DNA of 64,000 bases from CBDFGT01 sp965247225 (GCA_965247225.1 CBDFGT010000027.1:186001-250000); one strand, 5' to 3'; numbered from the stretch's first letter, positions 35,123-46,200 are shown. The notes: generated by a model not told the origin, from the sequence alone. Program-made: numbers and translations.

Positions 35123-37201
35123 TTACTCGACAGCACCCTTGTCGCCGGGCTTGCCTGGCAGGCTGTTTTTGTGAAGCTCGTAATCACCCTGCTTTTCAGC
35201 CGCGACAAAGAGCCTTTCGCGGATGATATTGTCTTCAGCCCAGTTGAACATGAAGATTGGCGCACCGGCAGGAATATTCGAGAACCGCTTGTTGATGATC
35301 AGCGCACCCGGATATTCGGTCAATCCCACACCATTGATGTGCGTTGTCGAAATCTTCTGGTACTTCTTCATCAATGCGGCCTGCTCTGCCGGATCGTTGG
35401 ACTTGATAAAGGCGTTGACGGTATCAACCAGTTCCTGCTCGAACGGCATCAGGTCAAGCTGTCCACTTTCCGGAGCCCGGTGCTGCCAGGCAGCTTTTGG
35501 ACCCGTTGGTGCCAGGGAAACCGTATTCTGCACAACGGATGCAAGCTCCGGACCATGGCGCGCAATCATCCAGTCAAACTTGCCGGAACTGGCTGTTGCA
35601 TCCCGGGTCTTGCCATCCAGCGAATTGAGGATGACCCGGATACCAAGAGGTTCCATCTGGGCAATCACACCTTCGGCCAGATTTTTCTCCGTGCCATAGT
35701 CCGCATTGGTCAGCAATGTGATTTCCACATCCTTGCCTGCCAGTATATCTGCGGGATAGTTGACAATACCATTGCCATCCGTGTCCTTGAGACCGGCCTT
35801 TTCCAGCTCTTTCCTCGCCCCATCCAGATCATAACCATAATACATGGTCGACTCACGGTCATAAAAACTGGAGCCGGACGAGATGCCGCCCGGATAGATG
35901 GCTGTAAACGGCCCCTTCACCAGGGCTTCGCCCAGCTTCTTGCGGTCAATCGCCATGGTCACCGCCTTGCGGAAATCCTCATTGCGGTTGAGTTCGCGAA
36001 CGGCCTGGCCGCGCGCATCCGGCTCACCCCAGCCATTGGCAGAAAAATTCATATAGAGATTGTAACCGATCAGGCGGGGACCGAACTGCAAACGGGCGGG
36101 AGCATCATCCGATGCGGCACGCTTTAGCGATTCAACGAAGTTTTCCGGCTGTTCAAGATTGGAAAAATCGCCCGCCCCGGCCACGGCCTGCACGTCACGG
36201 TCCGACCATGTCGACAGCTTGTAATGCATTTCGTTGAGGTAAGGCAGCTGGTTTCCGGCTTCATCAACCTTCCAGTAGTAAGGGTTGCGGCGCATGACGA
36301 CGATATCATCCGGACGGTATTCTACAGGAACCCATGCACCCATCACCGGCATGTTCATGAATTCTGGCGGGAAAGCATTCTTGTATTGCTCATAGGTATT
36401 TTTGGAATATTTCGGATGCTGCGGTTTCAGGACATGTGCCGGCCCCGGGCAAAATGTTCCATAGGCCATGTTGTAGAGATATTGCTTCGGGAAAGCGTCC
36501 TTGAAGGTCCAGACAACCGTATTGGCGTCCATGGCTTCCAGCGTGGTGCCTTCGCCAAAGGTTTCCTGTGTCGCGCCGTTGAGCGGTGAGACATTCGGAT
36601 CCAGAACATTGTCGGTCCAGTAGAACATCACGTCATCGGAGGAGAAGGGCTCGCCGTCCGACCATTTCGCACCTTCGATCAGATGCATGGTCAGCTTGTG
36701 GCCATCTTCGGACCATTCCCAGCCCCTGGCCAGATTTGGCAGGGGTTCCATGCCCTCGGCCTTGACCTGGAACAGCGGACCCGTGCGGGTCAGGCATTCA
36801 GACAAACCGATATCGATTCCGCCCCAGCCCTGGCTCTGGCCTGCTGTGTAATTCCAGCCTTCGGGACGTCCGCCGATCACATGGCGCATCGTGTCCCCAT
36901 AGACACCGATACCGTCAATCATATTGGCAGTCTTGTAGACCATAGGCTCTTTGGGAAGACGGTCCTTGACCGGCGGCAGCTTGCCCTTGTCAACGAAATT
37001 TTTGGTAACCCAGTCCGGCTCATGATATTCAGGCAGAGCCTTGAATTCAAGAATGTCGGAACCGTTCACATATGTCGCCTTGCCCTGCGCTGCAAAGGCC
37101 GGTGCTTCCGGCACAGGCACAGGATCGGCTGAGTAGGCAGCCGTTGCCAGCGCGGATACGCCCAGCAACAGGCTTGCAGTCAAACGGATGGATCGTTTCA
37201 T
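35123..37201 (-). CDS. agpA: Periplasmic alpha-galactoside-binding protein (peptide-type SBP)
   Basis: 692 residues with a signal peptide (MKRSIRLTASLLLGVSALATAAYSA) and an SBP_bac_5 fold (PNLARGWEWSEDGHKLTMHLIEGAKWSDGEPFSSDDVMFYW; DNVLDPNVSPL; FRKAVTMAIDRKKLGEALVKG). It is longer than ordinary oligopeptide-binding proteins (about 540 aa), as for AgpA, the melibiose/raffinose-binding protein of S. meliloti. GGGAGAGAG precedes ATG. A gap of 93 bp separates it from agpB, and 164 bp with an inverted repeat separates it from agaL1. Confidence 0.88.
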   Translation of the reverse strand: MKRSIRLTASLLLGVSALATAAYSADPVPVPEAPAFAAQGKATYVNGSDILEFKALPEYHEPDWVTKNFVDKGKLPPVKDRLPKEPMVYKTANMIDGIGVYGDTMRHVIGGRPEGWNYTAGQSQGWGGIDIGLSECLTRTGPLFQVKAEGMEPLPNLARGWEWSEDGHKLTMHLIEGAKWSDGEPFSSDDVMFYWTDNVLDPNVSPLNGATQETFGEGTTLEAMDANTVVWTFKDAFPKQYLYNMAYGTFCPGPAHVLKPQHPKYSKNTYEQYKNAFPPEFMNMPVMGAWVPVEYRPDDIVVMRRNPYYWKVDEAGNQLPYLNEMHYKLSTWSDRDVQAVAGAGDFSNLEQPENFVESLKRAASDDAPARLQFGPRLIGYNLYMNFSANGWGEPDARGQAVRELNRNEDFRKAVTMAIDRKKLGEALVKGPFTAIYPGGISSGSSFYDRESTMYYGYDLDGARKELEKAGLKDTDGNGIVNYPADILAGKDVEITLLTNADYGTEKNLAEGVIAQMEPLGIRVILNSLDGKTRDATASSGKFDWMIARHGPELASVVQNTVSLAPTGPKAAWQHRAPESGQLDLMPFEQELVDTVNAFIKSNDPAEQAALMKKYQKISTTHINGVGLTEYPGALIINKRFSNIPAGAPIFMFNWAEDNIIRERLFVAAEKQGDYELHKNSLPGKPGDKGAVE

Positions 37202-37286
37202 CTCTCTCCCCTTTGGGTTTGTGACCGTCTGTCAAAGACAGGCCCTCCCTGTTGAAACACGCAGCCTTGCTGCGATCGGATCACTG

Positions 37287-37304
37287 TGGCAATGCTCATT
37301 GCCA
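37287..37304. repeat. Short perfect inverted repeat between agaL1 and agpA
   Basis: TGGCAATG-CT-CATTGCCA, 8-bp arms with a 2-base centre, in the agaL1-agpA gap. It could be a protein-binding operator or a small RNA stem at an mRNA processing point before the binding-protein gene. No promoter was recognised with it. Confidence 0.45.
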
Positions 37305-37365
37305 AAGCGCCTTGCCATCCCTCCACGGATGTCAATTCTTTGGAAGCTTGACCGCCAACGGGCGA

Positions 37366-38826
37366 TCAGCGGCCGCCGGCCTTCTTGACGGCGCGCAATT
37401 CTTCAATATTGCGCACTTCACGGCGCGACGATCCTGCCCACTCCGTGGTTTTGACCGTCTTGCGGCTCAGGCGATCCCTGGCACCGTCAATGGCATGGGC
37501 ATATTGCGGAAGCCATTGCGCCTGGGCAACGATCATCTCGTCCACCATCTGCCACACTTCCTCCGGTGTGCAGATGGCACCCACCAGCGGATCATGCAGC
37601 ATGGCCAGCTTCAGAAGCTCCACATCACCGGTCACTGCCGCTGTCACCGACATGCGCTGGACATTGATCGATGACAGGCAGGTGGCCGCACAAGCCAGGG
37701 GCAGTGTGATACCGGCCACCATGTTCACCCCGAACCGGTCGACAAAACCGGGCGATTCAATGATGGCATCAGACGGCAGGTTGGTAATGACGCCATTATT
37801 TTTGACATTGAAATGGCCGCGATAGACCCTGCCGGTTTCCAGCGCCTCCAGAATATGGCTGGCATGTTCGTTGGAACGGTTTTCAATCCTGATCGGCTGT
37901 CCGGCCTCCTTGAGGAATTGCGGATACTCGGTTTCAAACCAGTTGCGCTGCTCCGTGGAATAGCGCAGATAGCCCCCGGTCTCGCCATGAATCCAGTCCG
38001 AAAGGTCAATCCACCTGGCAGTCTCCTCAGGCCGCTTGCGATACCATGGCAGGTATTCCGACAGGTGACCGTTGCTCTCGGTCGAATAGACACCAAAGCG
38101 TTTCAAAACGTCGATGCGCAGCTTTTCCTGGCTCGAAAACACCGGATGCGCCTCGAAGGCAGCCACAAGTTCATCCTTGCCGATCTTGCGTCCCCTGAGC
38201 CGCACATCGACAAACCAGGTCTGGTGATTGATACCAGAACAGATGAAATCCAGCTCGCCCGGCCCCGCCCCCAGTATTTCGGCAATCTGTTCGCCGCCAT
38301 GCTGGACGCCGTGACAAAGACCGATCGTATCAACCTTGCCATATGCAATGGCAGCCCAGGTGTTCATCGCCATCGGGTTTGCATAGTTGAGGAACTTAGC
38401 ACCCGGTTCTGCAACTTCACGAATATCCTTGCAGAAATCCAGAATAACCGGAATATTGCGCTGGCCATAGAGAATGCCGCCGGCGCAAATCGTATCGCCC
38501 ACACACTGGTCAACGCCATATTTCAGCGGAATGCGAATATCATCTGCATAGGCCTCAAGCCCGCCGACCCGAACACAGGAAATAATATAGCGCGCACCGG
38601 AAATCGCCTCGCGGCGGTTCGTCGTCGCGGTGACTTTAGCGGGCAGCCTGTTCGCCTTCACAATCGCATCCAGAATGGTTTGCACCATCGTGAGATTGTG
38701 CTGCGACACATCCGTCAAGGCGAATTCGACATCGGCAAATTCCGGCACACACAACAAATCCGTAAACAGCTTGCGCGTAAAACCGACACTGCCTGCACCG
38801 ATAATGGCAATCTTGAAACCTGACAT
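37366..38826 (-). CDS. agaL1: GH4 alpha-galactosidase (AgaL1-like)
   Basis: 486-residue GH4 glycosidase, a distant paralogue of agaL2. N-terminal NAD site (FKIAIIGAGSVGFTRKLF), NPMAMNTWAA, metal and catalytic Cys-His in GLCHGVQHGG (C171, H172) and CSGINHQTWFVDV. GH4 enzymes need NAD+ and a divalent metal ion. Two ATGs (38829, 38826) follow AGGAGG; the second has better spacing. First gene of the operon, divergent from the AraC activator. Confidence 0.87.
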   Translation of the reverse strand: MSGFKIAIIGAGSVGFTRKLFTDLLCVPEFADVEFALTDVSQHNLTMVQTILDAIVKANRLPAKVTATTNRREAISGARYIISCVRVGGLEAYADDIRIPLKYGVDQCVGDTICAGGILYGQRNIPVILDFCKDIREVAEPGAKFLNYANPMAMNTWAAIAYGKVDTIGLCHGVQHGGEQIAEILGAGPGELDFICSGINHQTWFVDVRLRGRKIGKDELVAAFEAHPVFSSQEKLRIDVLKRFGVYSTESNGHLSEYLPWYRKRPEETARWIDLSDWIHGETGGYLRYSTEQRNWFETEYPQFLKEAGQPIRIENRSNEHASHILEALETGRVYRGHFNVKNNGVITNLPSDAIIESPGFVDRFGVNMVAGITLPLACAATCLSSINVQRMSVTAAVTGDVELLKLAMLHDPLVGAICTPEEVWQMVDEMIVAQAQWLPQYAHAIDGARDRLSRKTVKTTEWAGSSRREVRNIEELRAVKKAGGR

Positions 38827-38999
38827 CATGTCCTCCTGCGCAGCCGAAACACCCGTAAACCAGGGGTATCATCTCCCGAAATCCGTTTCCGTCTTTCGCC
38901 CTGGCACAATAATGCGTATATCTGTGGCGCATACCAGAGAGGGATTGTGCTTTGACGGGTAATTTTGTGCTGTCACAATTGATACAGAACGGCAATGTG

Positions 39000-39872
39000 A
39001 TGAAAACCGTGTCACTTCCGCGCGGGCGACACACATTGCACGTAATGCCCACAAGCACGGGCTATGAAATGCAAACATCGCCAAAATACAGTTGGGACGG
39101 CCGCAAGCGTGGTCAGACACCATTCACGGTTCTTCAGCACACGCTCTCCGGAACTGGAAATTTGCGCTATGATAACAGACATTTCCGGCTCGTAGCAGGC
39201 CAGACACTTCTGGTCCTGGTGCCACATAATCACCGCTACTGGGTCGAGCCGGGCGAACACTGGGAATATTTCTGGATTTCCATGAACGGTGCAGAAGCCC
39301 TGCGCATCCATCAGACGGTTCTGGCAACAACAGGCCCTGTCCTGCACCTGCAGCCCGACACCATCACGCGCCTTGCAGAATGCAGCTTGCGCCTGATCCA
39401 TGGCGAGGGGGAAACGCCGGGCACTGCCTCGGCCATAGCCTATGAAGCAACGATGGTTCTTTATGATGACGTCTTCAATCCGCACGCCATCGAAACGTCA
39501 CAATCGCCCATGCGTCATGTGCTGGCGCATATCCAGGCCAATCTCCAGCACAATATCACCGTCGATGAACTGGCGGCTGTGGCAGGTCTCAGCCGTGCGC
39601 ATTTCACCCGGGTCTTCGCCGAAAGCGAGGGATTGCCCCCTGCGGGATATGTGCTCTCGCAACGCATGCGGCACGCTGCCAAATTGTTTGTCGTCAATCA
39701 CGCCATCAGCGTCAAGGAAGTCGCCAACCTCACCGGCTTTGAAGATACCAATTATTTTTCAAAAGTCTTTCGCCGTTTTTTCGGTGCAAGCCCCACAGAG
39801 TTCCGCACAACAGGCATGTATGCCACTTCCGGCGCAGCGCGCAGCAGACAGGACGCTTACGGCAAGGAATGA
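39000..39872 (+). CDS. agpT: AraC-family activator of the alpha-galactoside genes (AgpT-like)
   Basis: 290 residues: an N-terminal arabinose-binding cupin (PFTVLQHTLSGTGNLRYDNRHFRLVAGQTLLVLVPHNHRYWVEPG is the region around residues 42-90) and two C-terminal helix-turn-helix motifs (NITVDELAAVAGLSRAHFTRVFAES; VKEVANLTGFEDTNYFSKVFRRFFGASPTEFR). Divergent from agaL1, the same place and family as agpT in S. meliloti. ATG 39000 is taken; a TTG at 38952 is an alternative, and neither has a strong ribosome-binding site. Confidence 0.82.
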   Translation: MKTVSLPRGRHTLHVMPTSTGYEMQTSPKYSWDGRKRGQTPFTVLQHTLSGTGNLRYDNRHFRLVAGQTLLVLVPHNHRYWVEPGEHWEYFWISMNGAEALRIHQTVLATTGPVLHLQPDTITRLAECSLRLIHGEGETPGTASAIAYEATMVLYDDVFNPHAIETSQSPMRHVLAHIQANLQHNITVDELAAVAGLSRAHFTRVFAESEGLPPAGYVLSQRMRHAAKLFVVNHAISVKEVANLTGFEDTNYFSKVFRRFFGASPTEFRTTGMYATSGAARSRQDAYGKE

Positions 39873-39938
39873 CCTTGTCCCCTGCCCCGGACCGGGCCAT
39901 ATGGACACGCAGGAAAACGGCACACAGGAGGAAACACA

Positions 39939-40925
39939 ATGAAGCACAATCAGTTTGGCCGCACAGAATTCTCCGTCTCCAATATTGGATTCGGTGCCTG
40001 GCAGATCGGCGGCTCGTGGGGCGATATCAGCGAAAGTGACGGCAAGGCGGCCCTGAACGCAGCCCTGGACGCAGGCATGACCTTCATAGATACCGCCGAT
40101 GTCTATGGTGATGGCCGCTCGGAAACCATCATTCGCGATGTCCTTGAAACCCGCGGCGGCACCCGGCCAATGGTGGCAACGAAGGCCGGTCGTCGCCTGA
40201 ACCCGCATGTGGCGGAAGGCTATACCAAAGCCGGTCTCGAAGGCTTTATCGACCGCTCGCTTGCCAATCTTGGCGTTGACTGTCTGGATCTGGTGCAGCT
40301 TCACTGCCCGCCAACCCGGGTTTTCTATACACCGGACGTGTTTGAAGGTCTTGATGAGATCAAGGCTTCCGGCAAGATCAGCAATTACGGCGTTTCCGTC
40401 TCCAATGTTGAGGAGGCGCTCAAAGCCATTGAGTTTCCGGGCGTTGTCTCCATCCAGATCATCTACAACATGTTCCGCCAGCGTCCGCAAAACCTGTTCT
40501 TTGCAGAAGCGAGGCGTCGCAACATTGCCGTTATCGTCCGCGTCCCTTTGGCCAGCGGATTGCTGTCGGGCAAGATCACCGCTGCCAGCACCTTTGACGC
40601 TGCCGACCACCGCAACTTCAATCGCAATGGCGAATTCTTTGACGTCGGCGAAACCTTTGCAGGCGTTCCGTTTGAAACTGGCCTCCAGGCGGTCGAGGAG
40701 GTGCGCAAGCTCGTGCCGGCCGGTGTCTCCATGGCGGCTTTTGCATTGCGCTGGATCCTGATGGCAGACGCCGTAACAGTTGTCATTCCCGGCGCACGCA
40801 ATGCCGAACAGGCCAGGGCCAATGCTGCAGCTTCAGACCTGCCTGCTCTCACAGCCGATGTCATGAAGGCCGCCGGTGAAATCTATACGAAGCTGATTGC
40901 ACCGCATGTGCACCAGAAATGGTAA
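39939..40925 (+). CDS. Aldo/keto reductase
   Basis: 328-residue NADPH-type oxidoreductase. The catalytic tetrad is complete: D51, Y56 (DTADVYGDGRSE), K82 (ATKAGRR) and H122 (LVQLHCPP). The C-terminal coenzyme segment is VIPGARNAEQARANAAAS. It lies 66 bp after the AraC activator on the same strand with AGGAGG before ATG, so it may be co-expressed. A role in oxidising or reducing released galactose is conceivable but not shown. Confidence 0.88.
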   Translation: MKHNQFGRTEFSVSNIGFGAWQIGGSWGDISESDGKAALNAALDAGMTFIDTADVYGDGRSETIIRDVLETRGGTRPMVATKAGRRLNPHVAEGYTKAGLEGFIDRSLANLGVDCLDLVQLHCPPTRVFYTPDVFEGLDEIKASGKISNYGVSVSNVEEALKAIEFPGVVSIQIIYNMFRQRPQNLFFAEARRRNIAVIVRVPLASGLLSGKITAASTFDAADHRNFNRNGEFFDVGETFAGVPFETGLQAVEEVRKLVPAGVSMAAFALRWILMADAVTVVIPGARNAEQARANAAASDLPALTADVMKAAGEIYTKLIAPHVHQKW

Positions 40926-41057
40926 TGTTTCACCATCGCTGAAAAACCCGTTACCCGTCTTCATGGCAGGTTTCTCAGGCCATGAACACGGGAGACATGT
41001 CTGATTGCGGGAATCACCCGGGATTGCTAGTTTCAGCCAAACAGGGGGAAATTGACA

Positions 41058-41717
41058 TTGACCGGAACTGCCATCGAGACCACAGCTTATAGGCCGATCT
41101 CCGCCAACCGTGTCCTGCACATTGGCAGTGGTGCACAAAAGGGTCGCCTGCCGGAAGAATTCGCAGGCATGCAGGAGGTCAGCTTCGACATCAATCCCGA
41201 TTGCGCACCCGACATTGTCGGCGACATGCGCAATCTGAATTTTCTCGAATCGCAGAGCTTTGCGGCGATCTACAGCTCGCACAATGTCGAACATCTCTAT
41301 ACATTCGAGGTCTTGCCCTGCCTCAGGGGATTTTTCCGGATATTGCAGGAAGACGGCTTCTTCAGGGTCCGCGTTCCCGATATCCAGATCATCGCGCAGT
41401 TGATCGCCAAAGAAGGACTGGATGTGGTGCTCTACACATCTCCAAGTGGTCCGATCCAGCCTCTTGATGTTCTCTACGGACATGCGGCGTCCCTTAAAAA
41501 AGGCGAGACCCATATGGGCCACAAGACAGCCTTCACAGCCACCCATATGGCAAAGCTCCTGTGGGCAGCGGGATTTCGCGATATCCAGATCGAGCGGCGG
41601 AATTTTGAACTCTTTGGCAAGGCCTGGCGCAGGACGCAGTCCTATGACGACAAGGGCAAGGCCACCATCGACAACCGCTTCTATGAAACCCCCGCATGGA
41701 AACAGCGGCTGGCATAA
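41058..41717 (+). CDS. SAM-dependent methyltransferase-like protein
   Basis: 219 residues. It begins with a Rossmann-like SAM-binding pattern (RVLHIGSGAQKGRLPEEFAGMQEVSFDINPDCAPDIVGD region), then IYSSHNVEHLYTFEVLPCLRGFFRILQEDGFFRVRVPDIQ, as in class I methyltransferases of the Methyltransf_11/SAM glycosyl-associated type. No ATG is available near the N-terminus. TTG at 41058 has GGGGGA 8 bp before it, while TTG 41052 is too close. Stand-alone gene with its own terminator; substrate unknown. Confidence 0.7.
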   Translation: MTGTAIETTAYRPISANRVLHIGSGAQKGRLPEEFAGMQEVSFDINPDCAPDIVGDMRNLNFLESQSFAAIYSSHNVEHLYTFEVLPCLRGFFRILQEDGFFRVRVPDIQIIAQLIAKEGLDVVLYTSPSGPIQPLDVLYGHAASLKKGETHMGHKTAFTATHMAKLLWAAGFRDIQIERRNFELFGKAWRRTQSYDDKGKATIDNRFYETPAWKQRLA

Positions 41718-41746
41718 AACCATTTTCAACACAGCCCGCACAACAT

Positions 41747-41776
41747 AAAAAAACCGCCATTCCGGCGGTTTTTTGT
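41747..41776. terminator. Bidirectional intrinsic terminator
   Basis: AAAAAAACCGCC-ATTCC-GGCGGTTTTTTG: 6 GC-rich pairs extended by A/T runs on both sides. Serves the methyltransferase-like gene (+) and the RND efflux operon (-), whose last stop is 16 bp away. Confidence 0.85.
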
Positions 41777-41791
41777 TTCAGGGTGCGCTTG

Positions 41792-43171
41792 TCAGCTGGC
41801 CTTGCCATCCGCAAGCCAGCCGCCGCCCAGCGCCTTGCACAGGGAAATGTAATAGACCACTTCATTATAGGCACTGATCGCCAGAAGGTTTTCAGCCTGG
41901 TAGAGTTGTGATTGCGCTGTCAGCTTGTCGGAGAACGAAATAGCTCCAAGCTCATACTGTGTTTCCGACAATTGTGCAGATTGCCGCGAGGCATCAACAC
42001 TCCTGGTCAGCAGGGCCTTGCGGCTGCGTTCCTGCTTCAGCGATATCAGGGCATCCTCAACTTCGCCGACAGCGGCCAGAACCGTAGCACGATACGCCAT
42101 ATAGGCCTGCTTTGCGGTCGATTTCGACAGATCCACATTGGCAACCAGCCTGTCACGGTCGAACAGGGGAATGGTCAGTGTAGGTCCAAGTGACCAGTTT
42201 TTGATTTCATTGACGGATCCGGTAATACTGAACGAACCGGCCAATGTCAGGCTTGGATAGAGATCCGCCTCCTTGATCCCGATATCGGCCACAGCGGCTG
42301 CAAGGTTGGCTTCAGCCATGCGGATATCCGGGCGGTTACGGATCAGGTCTGCCGGAATACCGGTGGAAAAATTGACCTTTGGCAGGCGCTCGGTTCCACG
42401 CTTCTGCAAGGCTTCACCCAGTGCTGACGGCTCAAGTCCGAGCAGGATAGCAAGCTGGTGTTCGGCCCTGCCCTTGGCAGCCGTCAGTGTCGGAACATCA
42501 GCCGACGTTGAATAGTAGGAGGCGCTGGCCTTGATGGCATCCAGATTGGAGGCACTGCCGGCATCCAGCTGAGCCTTCGTCAGATCCAGTGTCTGGCTCT
42601 GTACCGATTGCGTATTCCTGGCAATGACCAGACGACGCTGGTAATTGCGGATTTCAAAATAACGGTTGGCCACATTGGCAATCAGGTCAAGCTTTGCCTG
42701 ATTGAGCGATTCCCTGGCCGCAACAGTCTTGGCTGCAAGCGCGGCCCTCGTTTTCGCCCCGCCGCCGAACAGGTCAAACTTCCAGCTGGACGCAACGGCT
42801 GCCGTCAGGGCATCCGTCCCTGTATAGGTCGAGGCAGTATCCTTGCCGGAGCGCGTCGCCTCCACGGAACCATTGACCGAAGGATTATAACCGCCACCAT
42901 TGACCCGCTCAGTCGCCTGCGCTGCCACAATGCGCTCCTGTGCCTGGGCAACGGTCAGGCTTTGCGAAAGTCCGTCACTGATCAACTGGTTCAGCGTCTG
43001 GTCCCCAAAGCTCGACCACCATGCTGTTTCCGGTGCAATCACCGGCCTGCTGTCCGGCTTTGATTCGCGGTAATGATCAGAAAGTTCAACTGTTTTCGGG
43101 ATTTCATCCCCAGAAGTGGCGCAACCTGAAAGCAGCGCTACAAAAGCCATCATGGCAAGTGACCGGTTCAT
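41792..43171 (-). CDS. Outer-membrane efflux lipoprotein (NodT/OprM family)
   Basis: 459 residues. Lipoprotein signal with lipobox LLSGC (Cys17, followed by Ala, so outer-membrane sorting). Two OEP repeats with long helical segments (SQSLTVAQAQERIVAAQATERVNGGGYNP; RNRPDIRMAEANLAAAVADIGIKEADLYPSLTLAGSFSITG). Forms the TolC-like exit duct for the RND pump encoded just upstream. 57 bp separate it from the pump gene. Confidence 0.92.
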   Translation of the reverse strand: MNRSLAMMAFVALLSGCATSGDEIPKTVELSDHYRESKPDSRPVIAPETAWWSSFGDQTLNQLISDGLSQSLTVAQAQERIVAAQATERVNGGGYNPSVNGSVEATRSGKDTASTYTGTDALTAAVASSWKFDLFGGGAKTRAALAAKTVAARESLNQAKLDLIANVANRYFEIRNYQRRLVIARNTQSVQSQTLDLTKAQLDAGSASNLDAIKASASYYSTSADVPTLTAAKGRAEHQLAILLGLEPSALGEALQKRGTERLPKVNFSTGIPADLIRNRPDIRMAEANLAAAVADIGIKEADLYPSLTLAGSFSITGSVNEIKNWSLGPTLTIPLFDRDRLVANVDLSKSTAKQAYMAYRATVLAAVGEVEDALISLKQERSRKALLTRSVDASRQSAQLSETQYELGAISFSDKLTAQSQLYQAENLLAISAYNEVVYYISLCKALGGGWLADGKAS

Positions 43172-43228
43172 TCTTCAATCCTTTAACTCGTGGTACGCAT
43201 ACCCAAGTGTTACGTGGCCAAGATCAAT

Positions 43229-46200
43229 TCACTCGGCATGTGACATTGCGTTTTCTTTATACTCTTCGAGGCTTGGCGTCTGTATGAACCTGCCCAAAAA
43301 GCGCCCTGACAAATAGTTAATATCATCCATTATTGTATAAACAACCGGAACATAGACAAGTGACAAGAGGGTGGACGAAAATAATCCACCGATAACTGCA
43401 ATTCCCATCGGCATTCTGCTTTCAGAATCGGCTCCGAAGCCGGTAGCAATGGGCAACATACCCGCAGCCATGGCAATCGATGTCATGATAATGGGCCTCG
43501 CACGCTTTCCGGCAGCATCCATCAGGGCATCAAGACGATTCGCACCGGCCCGCTGTTCAACAATGGCATATTCCACCAGCAGAATGGAGTTTTTTGCAGC
43601 AATCCCCATCAGCATCAAAAGGCCGATGAGCACGGTGATTCCCATGGCCTTGTCGGCAAGGAAAAGAAAGCCCAGCGCACCACCCAGCGACAGCGGCAGG
43701 GCTGTCAGAATGGTAACAGGCTGAAGGAAATTGCGAAACAGCAACACAAGCGTGAAATACATCAAAAGCACACCGGAAACCATGGCAACGCCAAAGCTGC
43801 TGAACAGGTCATTCAGCCGCTGGAGATCACCCTGGTCCAGACGGGATACTGTCGGCGGCAGGGCTTTCAGGATCGGCAGCGCACTCACCAGCCTGTTGGC
43901 ATTGCCCAGCGTGAGACCGTTCAGATCACCCCGAATGGTCGACTGAACTGTGCGGTTGACGCGATTGATGGTTGACGGGCCTGCGCCGAACGTGATGTCG
44001 GCAATCGCGCTCAGCGGCACGACACCATTGGCTCCGGTGATCGGCAGGAGGGACAGCCGGTCCACCGTGTTGAATGCCGCCGGGTCAAGCGTCACAAGTA
44101 TCGGCACCTGGCGGTCATTGAGCGCAAATTTGGCAAGCGCGGAAGACCTGTCTCCGAGAGTCGCGATATTGATAACAGAGGCGATGGACGCCGGACTGAC
44201 ACCAATCTCGGCCGCTTTCACCAGATCAGGAACAATGATCAGTTCCGGCGTGGCAGCGGCGTTCGTCGACACCACATTGGTCAGGCCCGGAATACCTGCC
44301 ATCTGTTTGCGCAGGGTTTCGCTGGCATCGGCCAGCGCCTTTTCATCATTGCTCACCAGGGTGATCGCAATCGAGTTGCTGGACAGCCCGCCCGCAGAAA
44401 TTGTGACACGTGCACCGGGAATTTTGGCCAAAATCGGGGCATTGTCCGCCTCAAACTCTTGCTGTGACCGTTTCCGCTCGGCTTTGGGCTTCAGGACAAC
44501 TGTCACCGATCCGGTATTGACAGCACCGCTTGTCGATATCTGGCCACCAAAACCTGCACTTTTGGAGGTTCCGACAGTGGAAAAAATATTGGCAATGTCC
44601 GGCTGCCCTGCAAGCGCATTGGTAACCTTCATCACCACGGAATCCGTCTCGTCCAGTGTAGCGCCCGGAGGCAATTCCACGGATATGGATGTCTGCCCCC
44701 TGTCCGATGCGGGGAAAAACTCCGAAGGAAGCTTTGTCGCCAGAAAAACAGATCCGGCGAAAAACACGAGACCGGTCACCAGTGTCACCCAGCGAAAGCG
44801 CAAGGCTCCGCGCAATATGGCAAGATAAGTCGGAAGCCATTTCGGCGTGTCATCATGCTCCGGTGACTTTTTCAGAAGATAGGCACTCATCAGCGGTGTC
44901 AGCATGCGGGCAACCAGCAGTGAAAACAGCACGGACACGGACACGACTATGGCAAAGCTCTTGAAAAACTGTCCGGGAATGCCTGGCATGAAAGCAACCG
45001 GCATAAAAACGGCCACCAGGGTGCCGGTTGTTGCAACAACCGCAAGCCCGATCTCGTCCGCTGCCTCTTTCGCCGCCGCAAAAGGTCCGCTTTTGTTCAT
45101 CCGCATATGCCGGACGATATTCTCGATTTCGACAATCGCATCATCGACGAGAATGCCCACGACCAGGGACAGGGCCAGCAGGGTAATATTGTTCAGCGAC
45201 AGATCCAGATACCACATGATGGCAAAGCTCGGGATCAGCGACATCGGCATTGCGATGGCAGAGATGATCGTCGCCCGGATATCGCGCAGGAACAGATAGA
45301 CAATGCCAACCGCCAGGGCGGCACCGATGATCAATGCCTCAATGGCCGCTTCATAGCTTTGGATGACAAAGGTTGTCGACGAGGAAATCTCGGTGATTTT
45401 ATAAGGCCCGTTTTCAGCCTGGATTTTGGCAACCTCTGCCCGGACAGCCGCCGCAGCCGCCACTTCGCTGGTTCCCACGGCACGGTAAACACCAAAGGCC
45501 ACAACTTCCCTTCCATTCAGCCGCGCACGCTGGCGCGGTTCGGTCCATTGATCCTCCACGGTTCCAAGATCACCCAGACGGACCTGCCTGCCGCCACTAA
45601 GCGCGATATTGGTGTTGCGCAGGTCTTCGAGTGAAGACACGCTGGCCAGTGTGCGGATGGTCTGCTCGCGATCACCGACCGTCAGGCGCCCGCCAGGCTT
45701 GTTGACATTGACCGCTGCAAGGGTCTGGCTCACCTCCGATGCACTGGTACCGATGGCCGACAGCCTGTCAGGATCAAGCTTGACGATTACGGCCCGGTCC
45801 AGACCGCCGGACCGCTTGATGGATGATACGCCGCTGGCCGTCAGCAACCGGCGTGCCAGTGCGTCATCGACATACCACGAGATTTCCTCAAGCGATTTAG
45901 TATCGGATTCCACCGTGTAATTGAGGATCGGCTGGCCGGTATCTTCAACACGCCTGACCACGGGAGACGATGCTGCTGCAGGCAGGCTCGAGACAACCCC
46001 GTTGACGGCAGCCTGAACATCATTCGTGGCGCGGTCTATGTCCGTTCCAAGCAGGAACGAAACAGAGGTTACGGAGGAGCCTTCGCTGACGGTGGAGTTT
46101 ACCGTGTCGACATTGCTGATGGCAGCAACCGAATTTTCAATAATCTCTGTCACATCAGTGGAAAGTTCCGTTGCAGATGCTCCGGGCTGCGAAACGGTGA

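Noticed and set aside
31218..37201. Oligopeptide or nickel transporter
   Set aside because: The ABC class is peptide-type, but two flanking GH4 glycosidases and a divergent AraC regulator point to alpha-galactosides.
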